From CAWGLW01 sp963823525 (GTDB lineage: Bacteria; Pseudomonadota; Gammaproteobacteria; Steroidobacterales; Steroidobacteraceae), in NCBI GenBank assembly GCA_963823525.1, contig CAWGLW010000006.1, forward strand, positions 930,001 through 994,000: DNA of 64,000 nt. Direction: 5' to 3'. A program made the translations under genes and the position numbers. Positions 9,424-18,865 of the stretch are shown here, one piece after another (the stretch's first letter is position 1; each line of letters opens with the position of its first letter). The notes beneath the pieces are model-generated. The model saw nothing but the letters and a program-made list of their open reading frames with translations. It was not told where the DNA came from and ran no database searches.

Positions 9424-10607
9424 GCCCTGCGACGGCGCCCCTGCGTCGCCTCGCCGTCATTTCCCGGCTTGCCGCGCGTGCCCTCAGGCGCAGGGCGACG
9501 GGACAGATCGAGCGACCGCCGGGGCACGACTTCTTCTCTGCGTCGCTGGCTCACTGGCTCGAATCTCTGCCTCACGCTGCCGTGCGCAATCATCGATTTG
9601 TCCGGTTGCCGGCCAGCCAGCCGCCGTGGAGCGATAGCGGCGTCGAGATTGCTGCCGGCGACGTTGTGACGGTGATTGCCGATGGCCATGCCAACCTTTC
9701 CGGGTTGCTGGATCTCTGGGTCGCACCGCCGTTCCAGCTCTGGCTGCGCATCGGCGAGCGCGGTCCTGTTTTTCGAGGCACGCGCAAGACGCACACATTC
9801 ACCGCTGCGCGAAGCGGGGCGCTGTGGCTGGCCAACGGGTTTCCGGGCGAATGGGCAGACGAGACGGGTCGGCTGCGCACTGACCCTCGAGAGTACGCAA
9901 AGATTTCCGGCAGCCTCTCTGTGCTGATTGCCTGCTGGAGGAGCGAATCGGACGCCCAAGCGGCGCTTGCCGGGGCGGCCAGCGATCCCCAGGCACCGCA
10001 ATGGTTGAGAAATGACACAGAGCATCGGGTGAATCCAGGCCCAAAACCCGACGGGTGGGACTATCTCTGGTACCTCGGACCCGGAGAAATCTTCTGGCCG
10101 GGCCGGGCTGCCGACGGGCGTGCCAGTATCTGCTGTCACACTCACCGGGATGTCGGCATCCTGCGCAGAGACGCCCGCCTGCCGCTGACACCGGGCACCT
10201 CGCTCAAGTGGTCCTGGAAAGTCGATGAACTGCCCGTCGACGTGGCGGAGGATACGCTGCCGTCACACGACTACGTCAGTATTGCCGTCGAGTTCGATGA
10301 TGGACAGGACATCACGTATTACTGGAGCGCGGCTTTGCCGATCGGGACCGTCTATCGCTGCCCGCTGCCCACCTGGCGTGACAAGGAGACTCATGTCGTC
10401 GTTCGTACGGGCAGCCAGGGTCTCGGTCAATGGCACAATGAGCAGCGCGACCTGTTTGACGACTACCGGCATCACATCGGAGGATCGGCCAGTGCAATCG
10501 TACGCGTCTGGCTGATCGCCAACAGCCTGTTTCAGAGGGGTCACGGGCGTTGTGAGTACGCGGGTATCGTCTTGAGCGGATCGGGCAAAGCGTTGAAAAT
10601 CACCTGA
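9420..10607 (+). CDS. DUF3047 protein with an N-terminal LecA (PA-IL)-like domain
   Basis: A 395-residue protein starting at GTG, overlapping the preceding stop. The C-terminal half (about 210-390) matches DUF3047: a tryptophan-rich beta region with LKWSWKVDELP, HDYVSIAVEFDDG, TYYWSAALP and a closing GRCEYAGIVLS. Residues about 65-180 resemble the Pseudomonas lectin PA-IL/LecA: GDVVTVIADGHAN, LWLRIGERGPVF, ANGFPGEWADETG and SGSLSVLIACW follow the same order and spacing. The calcium/galactose loop residues are not conserved, so sugar binding is doubtful. No clear signal peptide is present; the N-terminus is basic (RLAARALRRRATG). Function unknown; position suggests a link to the lipid genes around it. 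Confidence 0.65.
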   Translation: MSPATAPLRRLAVISRLAARALRRRATGQIERPPGHDFFSASLAHWLESLPHAAVRNHRFVRLPASQPPWSDSGVEIAAGDVVTVIADGHANLSGLLDLWVAPPFQLWLRIGERGPVFRGTRKTHTFTAARSGALWLANGFPGEWADETGRLRTDPREYAKISGSLSVLIACWRSESDAQAALAGAASDPQAPQWLRNDTEHRVNPGPKPDGWDYLWYLGPGEIFWPGRAADGRASICCHTHRDVGILRRDARLPLTPGTSLKWSWKVDELPVDVAEDTLPSHDYVSIAVEFDDGQDITYYWSAALPIGTVYRCPLPTWRDKETHVVVRTGSQGLGQWHNEQRDLFDDYRHHIGGSASAIVRVWLIANSLFQRGHGRCEYAGIVLSGSGKALKIT

Positions 10608-10622
10608 CATGAGGACGAGGGG

Positions 10623-12266
10623 ATGGCGATGCACGGACTGATGATGGACACACCGCTGCTGATCACCGAGATCATGCGTTTCGCGGACAGGAACCACCCC
10701 GGAGTCGAAGTGGTTTCGGTAACCGCTGACGATCCACGCCATCGCTGCACCTACGGCGACGTTTTTCGCAGAGCCCGTCAGCTCGCCAACGCACTTCAGG
10801 ATGCCGGCGTTCAGCCGGGCGACCGTATCGGGACGCTGGCGTGGAATGACTACCGGCACCTGGAGTTGTATTACGCAGTCTCCTGCATGGGAGCCGTGCT
10901 CCATACAATCAACCCACGTTTATTCCCGGAGCAGATCGAGTACATCATCAATCACGCTGAGAATCGTCTCTTGTTCGTCGACCCCACCCTGTTGCCGGCG
11001 CTTGCCCGACTGCAGGGAAAGATACCGGGCGTTGAGAAGATTATCGTGATGACGGACGATGCAAAGATGCCGGCGGCCGCCACCGACAGCATGTCGTCTT
11101 ATGAATCATTCATCGCACGGCAATCGCAGCACTACGACTGGCCGAAGCTCGACGAACGCTCGGCCAGTTCCCTCTGCTATACCTCGGGGACGACTGGCCA
11201 TCCGAAGGGCGTGCTTTACAGCCATCGCTCGACGGTGCTGCATGCATACGCGGGGTGCATGCCCGACGCCATCGGGGTCAGCGGCAGGGACGCCATCCTG
11301 GCCGTGGTGCCCATGTTTCACGCGAACGCCTGGGGCCTCGCCTACAATGCGCCGATGGTCGGTGCGAAGCTCGTCTTCCCGGGTCCGAAAATGGGTGATC
11401 CGGCCGTACTGACATCACTGCTCAATGAAGAACGCGTGACTCTTGCGGCCGGCGTACCGACCGTATGGACACTCCTGCTGGCCTACCTGGAAGAAAATCG
11501 CCTGCAGCTCGAAACGCTGGAAAGAACGCTGGTGGGCGGGTCCGCAGTCCCGCTAAGCATGATCCGCGAATTTGACGAGAAGTTTGGTGTCACGCTGGTG
11601 CAGGCCTGGGGTATGACCGAGATGAGCCCGCTGGGCACCGTCTGCTCGCTGCGGCCCGGGATGGAAGCACTGCCGGCAGAAGAGCGGCACCGGATCCAGG
11701 CGAAGCAGGGGCACGGCGTTTTCGGTGTCGCCATGAAGATCGTCGATGACGCGGGCGAGGAACTGCCCTGGGACGGACGGCAGTCCGGGGAACTGAAGGT
11801 TCGCGGACCGTGGGTCTGCAGCGGCTACTTCAAAATGGCCAACTCGGGCGCCCATGATACCGACGGATGGTTCAGCACCGGCGATGTGGCCGCCATTGGC
11901 GAGGATGGTTACCTGCAGATTACCGACAGGGCCAAGGACGTCATCAAGTCGGGCGGCGAATGGATCAGTTCCGTGGACCTCGAGAACTGCGCCTGTGGAC
12001 ACCCGGATGTCTCGATGGCAGCCGCAATCGGGGTCCGGCACCCGAAGTGGGAGGAGCGCCCGCTGCTGCTCGTTGTACCGCACAAGGGTCGCACGCCCGA
12101 CCGGGACTCGGTGCTGGCACACATCGCCAAACAGTTCGCGAAGTGGCAGGTGCCGGATGACGTGGTCGTTGTGGACAGCCTGCCCATGACCGCCACCGGA
12201 AAAATCAGCAAGAAGGATCTCCGTGAGCGTTTCGGCGAATACCTGCTGAATCACGCCGAAAACTGA
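10623..12266 (+). CDS. Medium/long-chain fatty acid-CoA ligase
   Basis: A 547-residue acyl-adenylate-forming enzyme that activates a carboxylic acid with ATP and CoA. Adenylation motifs appear in order: YTSGTTGHPKGV near 187, GMTEMSP near 330, GWFSTGD near 415, DRAKDVIKSGGEWIS near 437-451, and PMTATGKISKKDLR with the catalytic lysine near 525. Overall it resembles AlkK-type ligases. The start is ATG 10623; an in-frame ATG at 10629 behind the GAGGGG run is equally possible. It ends the long plus-strand run and would supply acyl-CoA to the two WS/DGATs upstream. Confidence 0.88.
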   Translation: MAMHGLMMDTPLLITEIMRFADRNHPGVEVVSVTADDPRHRCTYGDVFRRARQLANALQDAGVQPGDRIGTLAWNDYRHLELYYAVSCMGAVLHTINPRLFPEQIEYIINHAENRLLFVDPTLLPALARLQGKIPGVEKIIVMTDDAKMPAAATDSMSSYESFIARQSQHYDWPKLDERSASSLCYTSGTTGHPKGVLYSHRSTVLHAYAGCMPDAIGVSGRDAILAVVPMFHANAWGLAYNAPMVGAKLVFPGPKMGDPAVLTSLLNEERVTLAAGVPTVWTLLLAYLEENRLQLETLERTLVGGSAVPLSMIREFDEKFGVTLVQAWGMTEMSPLGTVCSLRPGMEALPAEERHRIQAKQGHGVFGVAMKIVDDAGEELPWDGRQSGELKVRGPWVCSGYFKMANSGAHDTDGWFSTGDVAAIGEDGYLQITDRAKDVIKSGGEWISSVDLENCACGHPDVSMAAAIGVRHPKWEERPLLLVVPHKGRTPDRDSVLAHIAKQFAKWQVPDDVVVVDSLPMTATGKISKKDLRERFGEYLLNHAEN

Positions 12267-12272
12267 TGACCG

Positions 12273-12620
12273 CTAGAGCTGTCCCTCGATCGGCAGCAGC
12301 TTGAGCATGTCTGCGGAAAAGCGCTTCCAGAGGCTCGTTTCCGGCTCATGATCAAAGGTCACGATCTCGCCGTTCTTGACGGTCGTCCAGCGCAGGTCAT
12401 GATCATCGTCCAGGGTCACCCGGTAGCTGTTGACCGGCTGGACACCCTCGTCGAGAAACGACGCCACCTCGGCCGCCAGTGCCGGGCTCTCGACGAGCAA
12501 CCCGATTTCCGAATTGATCACCGCTGAGCGTGGATCAAGATTGAAGCTGCCGACAAAAGTCGCTCGCCGGTCAAAGACCAGCGCCTTGGTATGCAGGGCG
12601 GCCGCCCAGCACAGCCGCAA
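12273..12620 (-). pseudogene. C-terminal remnant of a phospholipase D family (cardiolipin synthase ClsC-like) gene
   Basis: Only about 115 residues remain, beginning at a TTG with an in-frame TGA three codons upstream (12627-12629). They contain the second HKD motif of PLD enzymes, HTKALVFD followed by GSFNLDPRS, and the usual C-terminal tail. Intact ClsC-like proteins are several times longer and carry two HKD motifs, so the N-terminal half is missing. No matching N-terminal fragment is recognisable in the 228 bases upstream (12621-12848), which hold no gene I can support. It is probably a decayed gene left by a deletion or rearrangement between the lipid cluster and the sulfatases. Confidence 0.7.
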
Positions 12621-12848
12621 CGACGGTCACCGAAAATAATTATCGCAGCAAGGCGCAGTCCCCATCAAATCAGCGAAGCGGGCCCATCGAGTTCGGCGGG
12701 TTGCCCGGCGCAACCCTGGCTCATGGCAACGTCGTCATGCCTGCGTTCGGCGCCGCAGGCGAAAAGATCCGTCGCTGCGGAAGGTACTGCCTCAGACGAG
12801 GAACACCGCTGGAGCGACGAGAGGGAGTGCAGCTGAACCGCACTCGGT

Positions 12849-14510
<1,662 letters not shown>

Positions 14511-14568
14511 ACCCGGATCCTCGTGCCGACGATGCCTGCGGCCAGGCGCGTGTCGTGACTGACGGTAG

Positions 14569-16152
14569 TTAATGCGCCGCCGGCGCCATTGCTTCCATGA
14601 CCTTGTCCAGACTGAAGCTTGGCGCTTCCTGTCGTGGCGGGAACTCCTTGAATGTTTTCAGAAAATTAGAGACGTAAGCCTGTGCCGGTATCAACATGTA
14701 GGCATGATCGAGTTGCCAGTCGTAGTAGGTATTGGAGGTGGTCGGACCGCGCTCGTAGGGGTCGCGCCGCAGGTTGAGTATCAGCGGCACTCGCAGGGGC
14801 ACGAAGGGCTCCATCCAGACCCGGAACGTCCCCTCGGTCTTCTGCTCCATGAATATGAATTTCCAGTCCGCGTAACGCAACGCGGTCAGTTCGCCGTCGT
14901 CGGAGAAATAGAAGACTTCTTTGCGAGCGCTCTTGTCGGTCTCACCCGTCAGCATCGGCAGGATGTTGTAACCGTCGAGATGCACCTTGTAGCTGCGTCC
15001 GATCGCCTTGACGCCGCCTTTCCTGAGCTTGCCCTTGATGTCCGGCTCGCCGGCTGCCGCCAGGAAGGTCGGCAGCCAGTCCATGTGATGGACGATTTCA
15101 TTGCTGACTGTGCCTTCCTTGATCTTGCCGGGCCAACGCACCATGGCCGGCACGCGCCAGCCACCCTCCCAGTTGGTGTTCTTCTCGCCGCGGAACGGAT
15201 TCCAGCCGGCGTCCGGCCAGGTGTTCATGTGCGGGCCGTTGTCGGTCGAATAGAACACGATGGTGTTATCGGCAATACCGAGTTCATCGAGCTTGGCGAG
15301 GAACTTGCCGACGTGGCGGTCATGCTCGACCATGCCATCGGCGTATTCGTCCTGGCCGGACACGCCGCGCAGTTCGGGTTTCACATGCGTGCGGAAATGC
15401 ATGCGCGTACCGTTCCACCAGACAAACCAGGGCTTACCTGCCGCATGCTGCCGCTCAATGAAATCGATCGCAGCGTCTGAGGTTTCGTCGTCGACGGTCT
15501 CCATGCGCTTCCTGGTCAGCGGTCCCGTGTCCTCGATCTTCTGCCCGCCCCCCGGCAACGCCCAGGAATGCAGCACGCCTCGTGGACCGAAGGTCTCTGC
15601 GAAAGTCTTGCCATTCTCGAGTACGAGATCGGCCGGATAGTCCTCGTTCTCGGGCTCCTCCTCGGCGTTCAGGTGATAGAGGTTACCGAGAAACTCGTCG
15701 AATCCGTGATTGGTCGGCAACTGCTCGTCGCGGTCACCGAGGTGATTCTTGCCGAACTGCCCGGTCGCATACCCTTGCGCCTTGAGCAGCGCGGCAATGG
15801 TGGGGTCTTCTTTGCGCATGCCCAGCGGGGCACCCGGCAGCCCGACTTTGGACAGCCCCGTACGGAACACGCTCTGCCCCATGATGAACGAGGAGCGCCC
15901 GGCCGTGCATGACTGCTCGCCGTAGGAATCGGTGAAGATCATGCCTTCGTTGGCAATCCGGTCGATGTTCGGCGTTTCGTAGCCGACCAGGCCATGAGTA
16001 TAGGCACTGATATTGCTCTGCCCGATGTCGTCGCCCCAGACAACAAGGATGTTCGGCCGAGCCGATTGCGCACTGGCGGGAGCCATGAATGCGCCACCCG
16101 TCACCAGCGCAGACAATAAGGCGGCTATCTGCCTTGCGGATTTCCGAGACAT
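14569..16152 (-). CDS. Arylsulfatase (secreted), copy 2
   Basis: A 527-residue paralogue of the neighbouring sulfatase, nearly identical over long stretches (for example GLPGAPLG, FGKNHLGDRDE and WKLIFMEQKT/WKFIFMEQKT). It carries a Sec signal peptide with probable cleavage after APASAQ instead of a lipobox. Its formylglycine motif is CTAGR at C82, followed by SSFIMG. WGDD near 39 and STDNGPH are intact. GGAGAAAG precedes the ATG. It is first in the pair and is transcribed divergently from a LysR regulator. The two copies probably act on related sulfate esters from different cell locations, one free and one lipid-anchored. Confidence 0.9.
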   Translation of the reverse strand: MSRKSARQIAALLSALVTGGAFMAPASAQSARPNILVVWGDDIGQSNISAYTHGLVGYETPNIDRIANEGMIFTDSYGEQSCTAGRSSFIMGQSVFRTGLSKVGLPGAPLGMRKEDPTIAALLKAQGYATGQFGKNHLGDRDEQLPTNHGFDEFLGNLYHLNAEEEPENEDYPADLVLENGKTFAETFGPRGVLHSWALPGGGQKIEDTGPLTRKRMETVDDETSDAAIDFIERQHAAGKPWFVWWNGTRMHFRTHVKPELRGVSGQDEYADGMVEHDRHVGKFLAKLDELGIADNTIVFYSTDNGPHMNTWPDAGWNPFRGEKNTNWEGGWRVPAMVRWPGKIKEGTVSNEIVHHMDWLPTFLAAAGEPDIKGKLRKGGVKAIGRSYKVHLDGYNILPMLTGETDKSARKEVFYFSDDGELTALRYADWKFIFMEQKTEGTFRVWMEPFVPLRVPLILNLRRDPYERGPTTSNTYYDWQLDHAYMLIPAQAYVSNFLKTFKEFPPRQEAPSFSLDKVMEAMAPAAH

Positions 16153-16283
16153 TGCTTTCTCCCTTCGGGTGACTGCTCGGGCGCCGTTCTAAACGGTCGT
16201 GTACAGAGATAACTGCGGATAATACGTAATCTCGCGGACTATGGTCTAATGCATTTAATAAATACTTTCAATAACATTTGCAC
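16153..16283. promoter_or_regulatory. Divergent promoter region between the sulfatase pair and the LysR gene
   Basis: This 131-base spacer is markedly AT-rich compared with its surroundings, especially 16190-16283. It must hold the promoters for both directions. A TATTAT hexamer on the minus strand (16224-16219) could be a -10 for the sulfatases, and TAATAAAT near 16255 could serve the regulator. LysR proteins usually bind such shared spacers at T-N11-A dyads; I do not see one clear enough to assign. Function is inferred from position. Confidence 0.45.
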
Positions 16284-17252
16284 ATGAGTCTGGATCTGAA
16301 GCGACTGGAACATGCGCTGACACTGGCGGCAAAGGGAAGCTATGCTGCGGCCGCTGAGGTGCTTTCGCTCAGCCAGCCGGCACTGACTCGCAGTATCCAG
16401 TCACTGGAACGCTCACTTGGCATGCGGCTCTTCGACCGGGGACGTTCGGGTGTCTGGCCAACGCCCGCGGGCCGGCGCCTGCTCGAACTCGGCGGGCCGC
16501 TTCTGCAGCAGGCCTCTCAAGTCGAGAACGACCTCAATCTGATGATCGGCCTGGAAACGGGGACCCTGAAGATTGCAGTGGGACCCTACGCTGCGGACAT
16601 CTCGGTGGGTACCGCCGTATCGCGCCTGCTCAACCAGCATCCGAAGATTCGCATCGAAATCAATGAGGGCAACTGGCCGAACATGTTGACGCGGGTCCTC
16701 GAATCGACAGTCGATCTTGCCATTGTCGATCTGCAGGAGGCCGGCGCCGCCGAGCGGCTCGAGTTGGAGCGTCTGCCGACGCACCAGGCCTATTTCTACT
16801 GCGCTCCTGGCCACCCGCTGTCAGCCAAAGAACTCGTATCGCTCGAGCAGATCATGTCTTTTGGCCTGGTGGCAGCCGCGCTGCCGGCACGGGTTGTCGA
16901 GCTGCTGGGCGGGGCAAGGGGACCAGCGGCCTCGGGATCGTTCGTGCCAGGATTTGCCGGCGTCAGGGTCGACACAATCCGGCTCGCTCAAAATATCGTC
17001 CGGGGCAGCCAGTCAGTGGGTATCGCGACCATCAGCCAGATCAGTGAAGACCTCGATGCCGGCAAGCTGGCGATCCTGCCCCTGGTTTTGCCGTTGATGC
17101 AGACCGGCTACGGCGTGGTCTGCCTTGCGAGGCGAACGCTCTCGCCCGCCGCTATCGCGTTCGTCGAAATTCTCAGGTCGGTCGAGCAGGAAATAAGCGC
17201 CGCTGAGCGGCCGGGCGGCCGATATGCTCTCGGACACTACTTTCGAGCATAA
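16284..17252 (+). CDS. LysR-family transcriptional regulator
   Basis: A 322-residue regulator. The N-terminal winged helix-turn-helix is typical (LKRLEHALTLAAKGSYAAAAEVLSLSQPALTRSIQSLE, given here as residues 4-41), followed by LGMRLFDRG. The remainder is the substrate-binding effector domain. I chose ATG 16284 because the in-frame codon two positions upstream is a TTG. Divergent orientation from the sulfatase pair is the classic LysR arrangement and suggests it controls them in response to a substrate or product. It ends eight bases from the convergent lipoprotein gene. Confidence 0.88.
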   Translation: MSLDLKRLEHALTLAAKGSYAAAAEVLSLSQPALTRSIQSLERSLGMRLFDRGRSGVWPTPAGRRLLELGGPLLQQASQVENDLNLMIGLETGTLKIAVGPYAADISVGTAVSRLLNQHPKIRIEINEGNWPNMLTRVLESTVDLAIVDLQEAGAAERLELERLPTHQAYFYCAPGHPLSAKELVSLEQIMSFGLVAAALPARVVELLGGARGPAASGSFVPGFAGVRVDTIRLAQNIVRGSQSVGIATISQISEDLDAGKLAILPLVLPLMQTGYGVVCLARRTLSPAAIAFVEILRSVEQEISAAERPGGRYALGHYFRA

Positions 17253-17260
17253 TGCGTGGG

Positions 17261-18670
17261 TCAATCCACCGGCCGTCGCGCCATCTTCGGCGCCAGCCAG
17301 CGGTAGGCCAGCGCCGCGGCAAGCAGACCCGCCAGCAACAGGACAATCAGCACCAGGGCGCGTTTGAACAAGTAGTCGACCAGTGTCTGACCCTGAGCAA
17401 CACTGTCTTCCACGAGCCCGGCTACCTGCGAACTCTCCCTGCCGAGTACGTCGACCAGGCCCGTAAGTTGTTGCGCCGTGCGCGTGAACTCCGTAGCCGC
17501 GGCGGTGTACTCGTTAATGTCGAAAGGCTTGCCGGGTCCGCCATCCCCACGCTGATCGGACTGCGGGAATCGCGCCATTAAATGATCGATGGATTGCACG
17601 GCCGCATCGATCGCCCGCGCCGTTTCACTGCCTGACTGCAAAGTACCCTGCAGGTCGACCAGCACCGCACGCAGCTCCGCCTGCTGTTCAAGAAATTCAC
17701 CGGACAGCTGTCTTATCAGGGCATCGCGTTCACGAGCAAAATCACCTGGCAGGCCCTGCGCGACAACGGCGTAAGTTTCCATTGCACCGCTCGCCTGGTC
17801 GAGGTTTTCCAGCAGGCCTTCCACACCCGGCGCAATTACCGCCTGCGCGATCGCGCGCTGCGCCTGGATGTCGACCAGGTAGGGCAGGCGTTGCATGTAG
17901 AAAATCGCCCGTTCGGCCAGCAGTCGCGATTGCTCGATCTGGCGGACCGCCGGATCGAGCCCTTCCAGCGGGTCGATGCCAATCAGCGAAAGCAGGCTGC
18001 TGGGTGAACTGCTCTGGGCACCCCAGCCCGCAGCCGATGCGAAATCCCCGAAGCGAGCAAAACCGACCAGTTTCACCTCCGGGTTTCGTTCCAGCCAGTC
18101 GGCAATTATCTGGCGCAGCTCGTCCAGTTGTTCGGTCGTGAAGACCTTCGCGGCGTTATCCCAGGCTTCATCCTCCATATCGCGGTAGAGCTTGATCAGC
18201 GGGGCTTCCCCACCGCCCTGATCCGGATTCACGAGCTTCTGTATAACGTCCCTGCTCAGCGTTGCCAGCACGACAAAGTCGAGCGAGCAGGCCAGCGGGC
18301 TTTCACCGGTGGCGATCGTGTAGGCTGCATTCACCTGCCCGAGTTGCCAGGCCGTTAGCCGGTCGTACACCCGCGGGTCGCTGGTCATGTCGAGAATGGC
18401 GCCGACCGACTCGAGGATCTTCCCGACGTAGGCATCGGCATACCGCTCACACCGCTGCCGCATCTCCTGCACTTTGGCGGCCGCTTCCCGGTTACGCCGC
18501 TCCTCACCCGTGATCTTTCTCCATAACCCGCAACCTGAGAGCGACATCGATACGGCCAGGCACACCAGGAGGACAGCCGCGCGCCTCAGGCGCGGGCGTT
18601 TGCCGGACGGGCGAGGGATGGCCCGGGGCCCGACAACAGCAATCGAGCCATTGGCTTCATGGACTGGCAT
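17261..18670 (-). CDS. Uncharacterised lipoprotein with a C-terminal membrane helix
   Basis: I do not recognise the family. The 469-residue protein has a basic N-terminus, a hydrophobic stretch and a good lipobox LSGC with Gly at +2. The middle is helical and rich in Gln, Glu, Arg and Ala (for example EFLEQQAELRAVLVDLQ), with likely coiled coils at about 300-430. One strong transmembrane helix lies near 440-460, followed by a short basic tail. In Gram-negative bacteria a lipoprotein without Asp at +2 is normally sent to the outer membrane, so having a membrane helix as well is odd. It is divergent from arnT with about 195 bases between them. Role unknown. Confidence 0.75.
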   Translation of the reverse strand: MPVHEANGSIAVVGPRAIPRPSGKRPRLRRAAVLLVCLAVSMSLSGCGLWRKITGEERRNREAAAKVQEMRQRCERYADAYVGKILESVGAILDMTSDPRVYDRLTAWQLGQVNAAYTIATGESPLACSLDFVVLATLSRDVIQKLVNPDQGGGEAPLIKLYRDMEDEAWDNAAKVFTTEQLDELRQIIADWLERNPEVKLVGFARFGDFASAAGWGAQSSSPSSLLSLIGIDPLEGLDPAVRQIEQSRLLAERAIFYMQRLPYLVDIQAQRAIAQAVIAPGVEGLLENLDQASGAMETYAVVAQGLPGDFARERDALIRQLSGEFLEQQAELRAVLVDLQGTLQSGSETARAIDAAVQSIDHLMARFPQSDQRGDGGPGKPFDINEYTAAATEFTRTAQQLTGLVDVLGRESSQVAGLVEDSVAQGQTLVDYLFKRALVLIVLLLAGLLAAALAYRWLAPKMARRPVD

Positions 18671-18865
18671 GAGTCCAAGTTTGCCACGACGGAGGCCAGA
18701 TAGTGAGTCGCGGTGATCCGACGGCGTCGCTGGAGTGCGCCGGCCCGTTCCAAAGGATCGAGATCGCGCTGACGTCGATCAAACCCTACAATGTCGAATC
18801 AGCGGGTCGGCAACCGCTTTCTTTAAGGAACCGGTCTGACAGGACACGGCGAACACCGGCACGAC

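Noticed and set aside
14572..15480. 302-codon plus-strand open frame opposite sulfatase copy 2
   Set aside because: Opposite-strand shadow similar to the one over copy 1, as expected from the shared sequence of the two paralogues.
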